From contig NZ_SRRT01000002.1 of NCBI RefSeq assembly GCF_004784475.1, positions 62,001 to 126,000 of the forward strand: a stretch of DNA of 64,000 bases. Reading direction: 5' to 3'. The first letter of the stretch is position 1, and each line of letters begins with the position of its first letter. Position numbers and translations under genes: made by a program. Positions 61,710-64,000 of this stretch are shown here, piece by piece. The notes under the pieces were generated by a model. That model did no database searches and had not been told where the DNA came from. It worked only from the letters and a program-made list of their open reading frames with translations. Source of the stretch: Streptomyces bauhiniae (GTDB lineage Bacteria > Actinomycetota > Actinomycetes > Streptomycetales > Streptomycetaceae).

Positions 61710-61883
61710 TCAGGCGGTGCAGGAGGTGGTGCTGGTGGTGCTGGAGCAGGTGCTGGTGGAGGAACAGCTCGTGGACGAACCGAGCATGACCTCGCTGGCG
61801 TCCGAGTAGTCGGTGATCTCGAAGGTCTCCGACTCCAGGTCCAGGATCTCCTGGGCGAGGGAGGCGAGGGTGTTGTCAGCCAT
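61710..61883 (-). CDS. RiPP precursor peptide (thiazolylpeptide-type), Ser/Thr/Cys-only core
   Basis: A 57-aa peptide with leader and core. The leader begins MADNTLASLAQEILDLESET and continues with an FEITDYSDASEVMLG-type acidic segment, matching leaders of thiazolylpeptide-type bacteriocin precursors known to me. The last 22 residues (36-57) contain 10 Ser, 8 Thr, 3 Cys and a final Ala, so 21 of 22 are substrates for cyclodehydration or dehydration. The cysteines are at core positions 5, 11 and 20. The gene is on the opposite strand, convergent with the biosynthetic operon, and has a strong GGAAGGAG site, fitting high expression. The cleavage site after VMLG is a guess. Confidence 0.9.
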   Translation of the reverse strand: MADNTLASLAQEILDLESETFEITDYSDASEVMLGSSTSCSSTSTCSSTTSTTSCTA

Positions 61884-62020
61884 GGTGGCTCCTTCCGGGT
61901 CAGGTGACCTGCGGCCGGCCGGGACGGCCCCGTCCGGTGGTGCGCTGAACCAGCCGGAGGAGCGCGCCCCCCGACACCACCTTTCTACGCGCGTCCGGCA
62001 CCAACTCCCTGACCGATGGC

Positions 62021-62036
62021 TGTCACTTCGCTGACA
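62021..62036. promoter_or_regulatory. TGTCA-N6-TGACA dyad in the precursor/M20 divergent promoter
   Basis: TGTCACTTCGCTGACA, with perfect 5-bp arms, lies in the 184-bp gap between the divergent precursor and peptidase genes. It is a candidate operator; nothing links it to the SARP directly. Confidence 0.4.
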
Positions 62037-62067
62037 CCCCCGTACGACGACCCCCTGGAGCCCCGCC

Positions 62068-63396
62068 GTGAGCAGCGACCAGTCCCGTCCGTCCGTGACC
62101 GTGGGCGGTGGTGTGCCGCCAGGTCTGGACGCCCTGCTGCCGTCCACCGCCGAGCTGTATCTCGACCTGCACCGGCACCCCGAGCTGTCCGGCGCCGAGG
62201 AGCGCACCGCCGCCCGGTTCGCGGACCGGCTCACGGCCGACGGCTTCCGGGTGCTGCGCGGGGTCGGCGGGCACGGGGTCGCCGCCGAACTGGCCAACGG
62301 CGACGGCCCGGCCGTGCTGCTGCGCGCCGAGCTGGACGCGCTGCCGGTGGCCGAGGAGACCGGCGTACCGTACGCCAGCACCGCGACCGCGCCGGGACCG
62401 GACGGGCGGCCGGTGCCGGTGATGCACGCCTGCGGGCACGACGCCCACCTGGCGTGCGCGGCAGCCGCCGCCCGCTGGCTCGCGGAGCACCGGGACCGCT
62501 GGCGCGGCACCCTGCTGGTCGTCGGGCAGCCCGCCGAGGAGACGCTGAGCGGCGCCCGCGCCATGCTGGAGGACGGCCTGTACGACCGGATCACCGCGCC
62601 GGACGTGGTGCTCGCCCAGCACACCGCCGCGTTCCCGGCCGGGATGGTGGCGCACGCCGACGGGCCGCTGATGGCGGGCAGCGTGACGCTGGAGGTGGTC
62701 TTCGAGGGGGACGGCGGGCATGCGGCCACCCCGCACCTGACGGCCGATCCGCTGCTGGCGGCGGCCGGTGCGGTGACCCGGCTCCCGGCCGTCGCCGCCC
62801 GCGAGACGGACCCGGCGGAGCGGCTGCTGGTCACCGCGTCCTCGCTGCGCGCCGGGGACACCGGGCGCACCGGCAACGTCATAGCCACCCGTGCCGAGCT
62901 GCGGGTCACCGTCCGCGCCCTGTCGGAGGCGGCGCTCGTCCGGGGCACGGCGGCGGTGGAGCGGGTGGTGCGCGCGGAGGCCGCCTCGGCCGCGCTGCCG
63001 CCGCGGGTCACCGTGCGCGAGCTGGCCCGCTCCGGGGTCACCCGGCCCGACCCCGGCGTGACGGCGGCCGTACGCGCCGCCCACCAGGCGGCCTTCGGCG
63101 CCGCCCGCGTCACCGGCTGGCCGGCGTCGTCGGCGACGGAGGACTTCCCGCTGCTCACCGGCGCGGGCGGCCATCTGCACGGCCGGCCCGGCATCCGGGG
63201 CGCCTACTGGATGCTCGGCTCTGTCGGCCCCACCCAGTGGGCGGCGGCCCCCGGCACCGGGCCGGCCGAGAAGTTCCGCGGCCTCCCCCACAACCACTCC
63301 CCCCGCTACCTCCCCAGCGTCCGCCTCACCCTGGACACCGGCACGGCCGCCCTGGTCACGGCCGCGCTGGCCCAGTTGGACCCGGCCGCGAAGTGA
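62068..63396 (+). CDS. M20 family metallopeptidase (amidohydrolase)
   Basis: A 442-aa M20 dizinc peptidase/amidohydrolase. Metal-site motifs are ELYLDLHRHPELSGAEERT, MHACGHDAHLACAAAAARWL (first zinc His/Asp), VVGQPAEETLSGA (bridging/catalytic Glu) and late ASSATEDFPLLTG. A lid domain lies at ~190-300 (FEGDGGHAATPHLTADPLLA). These enzymes hydrolyse N-acyl amino acids, dipeptides or amidated compounds. GTG start; the ribosome site is weak. It is divergent from the precursor gene, so it may act on the peptide or its leader, or simply border the cluster. Confidence 0.87.
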   Translation: MSSDQSRPSVTVGGGVPPGLDALLPSTAELYLDLHRHPELSGAEERTAARFADRLTADGFRVLRGVGGHGVAAELANGDGPAVLLRAELDALPVAEETGVPYASTATAPGPDGRPVPVMHACGHDAHLACAAAAARWLAEHRDRWRGTLLVVGQPAEETLSGARAMLEDGLYDRITAPDVVLAQHTAAFPAGMVAHADGPLMAGSVTLEVVFEGDGGHAATPHLTADPLLAAAGAVTRLPAVAARETDPAERLLVTASSLRAGDTGRTGNVIATRAELRVTVRALSEAALVRGTAAVERVVRAEAASAALPPRVTVRELARSGVTRPDPGVTAAVRAAHQAAFGAARVTGWPASSATEDFPLLTGAGGHLHGRPGIRGAYWMLGSVGPTQWAAAPGTGPAEKFRGLPHNHSPRYLPSVRLTLDTGTAALVTAALAQLDPAAK

Positions 63397-63483
63397 CCGC
63401 CGTACGCGTGGCCCGGATCACCATCCGAATGCCGGACGGTACCGGCGGCGCGCCGTCATGGCCCGTAGGCTGATCCCCGTAGC

Positions 63484-63675
63484 TGGTTCGCCCCGTCCGC
63501 CAGGCGGGGTGTCGCAAGAGGGAACCCGGTGGGAATCCGGGACTGCCCCGCAGCGGTGAGCGGGAACGACCGCCGTCATACGCACTGGGTCCGACGCACG
63601 GACCCGGGAAGCGACGGCCAGTAGGTGTCCTCCTGGTGAGGACGCGCCCGCGAGTCCGAAGACCTGCCAACTGCC
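63484..63675 (+). ncRNA. Cobalamin riboswitch upstream of metE
   Basis: The 450-bp gap before metE contains the conserved blocks of an AdoCbl riboswitch in order: AAGAGGGAACCCGGTGGGAA (63516-63535), GACTGCCCCGCAGCGGTGAG, the GGAAGCGACGGCCAGTAGG block (~63607-63625) and the closing GCGAGTCCGAAGACCTGCC (~63649-63667). In streptomycetes such a switch lowers metE expression when B12 is present, because the B12-dependent MetH then takes over. Exact ends of the aptamer are approximate. Confidence 0.93.
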
Positions 63676-63846
63676 CGTGCGCGTACTCGCGTACGGAGTT
63701 CCGGTGACCTCGAGGGCGGGTCGGCGTACGCAACCAGACGGACCACCGCGCCGCAGCGCGCGGGCCGGGGCCGCCTGGCCGTCACCCCTTCACGTGCTCG
63801 TCCCGTCGCCGGGACCTCAGGGATTCATCTCGTGAAGGAGATCTCC

Positions 63847-64000
63847 GTGACACCGAAGTCCGCAGCCGCGGCAGCACGGTCCACCGTGTACGGCTACCCG
63901 CGTCAGGGCCAGGACCGGGAGCTGAAGAAGGCGATCGAGGGCTACTGGAAGGGCCGCGTCACCGCCGACGCCCTCCGGGCCACCGCGGCCGACCTCCGCC
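63847..64000 (+). CDS. metE: Cobalamin-independent methionine synthase MetE, 5' end
   Basis: The first 51 codons of MetE (5-methyltetrahydropteroyltriglutamate-homocysteine methyltransferase, final step of methionine synthesis) are present; the rest is beyond the window. It reads [20 protein letters not shown] and [19 protein letters not shown], the canonical MetE N-terminus. The usual protein is ~770 aa. GTG start at 63847 has AAGGAG 8 bp upstream. Controlled by the upstream riboswitch. Confidence 0.92.
   Translation, partial: MTPKSAAAAARSTVYGYPRQGQDRELKKAIEGYWKGRVTADALRATAADLR

Noticed and set aside
61884..63194. Extension of the precursor frame upstream to make a ~494-aa protein
   Set aside because: The extension is antisense to the M20 peptidase and has Ser/Ala/Arg noise composition. 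The ATG at 61883 has a strong ribosome site and gives a normal 57-aa precursor.
1..64000. CRISPR arrays, tRNA/rRNA genes, insertion sequences, integrases or phage genes
   Set aside because: No regularly spaced direct repeats, no tRNA-like cloverleaf or rRNA sequence, and no transposase or integrase motif was noticed. A dedicated scan (tRNAscan, ISfinder) was not possible.

Overview
The window is chromosomal DNA of a Streptomyces-type actinomycete. It has very high GC with strong third-position bias, many GTG and occasional TTG starts, purine-rich Shine-Dalgarno sites, GC-rich hairpin terminators, and families typical of the genus: snapalysin with its LysR regulator, group 1h hydrogenase, a SARP regulator, DUF5947 and DUF5996 proteins. 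About 55 genes are supported. No tRNA, rRNA, CRISPR array, insertion sequence or phage gene was seen.

Layout. Positions 1-12.5 kb are housekeeping and secreted functions: the tail of a GCS2-type carboxylate-amine ligase, a winged-helix (AlkZ-like) protein, an SRPBCC protein upstream of an FdhF/YdeP-type molybdopterin oxidoreductase, a decayed amino-acid permease, a GH16 glucanase, a DMT transporter, two tandem snapalysin metalloproteases under a divergent LysR regulator with matching T-N11-A operators, a large membrane protein of unknown role and a DedA protein.

Positions 12.6-27.1 kb are a high-affinity [NiFe]-hydrogenase locus of the group 1h type. A plus-strand operon carries a 499-aa accessory protein, hhyS, hhyL, a NifU-like protein, a DUF5947 protein, two very small proteins and hypA. 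It converges on a minus-strand operon hypX-protease-hypB-hypF-hypC-hypD-hypE, and a strong bidirectional terminator separates the two. Together these encode enzyme, assembly partners and the complete Hyp pathway for the Fe(CN)2CO cofactor. The presence of HypX suggests CO supply under air, which fits scavenging of atmospheric H2.

Positions 27.3-45.5 kb are mixed: carotenoid oxygenase, AI-2E transporter, small membrane proteins, GH25 lysozyme, M1 aminopeptidase, maltokinase-cap protein, SGNH lipase, phosphoglucomutase, SDR, a GH54 arabinofuranosidase with two CBM13 modules, an unrecognised two-gene membrane operon, an FMN reductase/LLM oxidoreductase pair, and a DUF5996 protein.

Positions 45.8-63.4 kb are a RiPP biosynthetic cluster combining azoline-forming (TOMM) and dehydroamino-acid-forming (split LanB) machinery. 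It holds a SARP regulator, a ThiF-like F protein, two YcaO cyclodehydratases, a SagB-type dehydrogenase, LanB glutamylation and elimination proteins, an M50 protease fused in frame to an ABC ATPase, an ABC permease, and a 57-aa precursor on the opposite strand. The precursor's last 22 residues are 21 Ser/Thr/Cys plus one Ala. A divergent M20 peptidase closes the cluster. No separate pyridine synthase is visible, so the product may be a linear, heavily dehydrated azole peptide rather than a classical thiopeptide macrocycle; this is inference.

The window ends with a cobalamin riboswitch and the first codons of metE.
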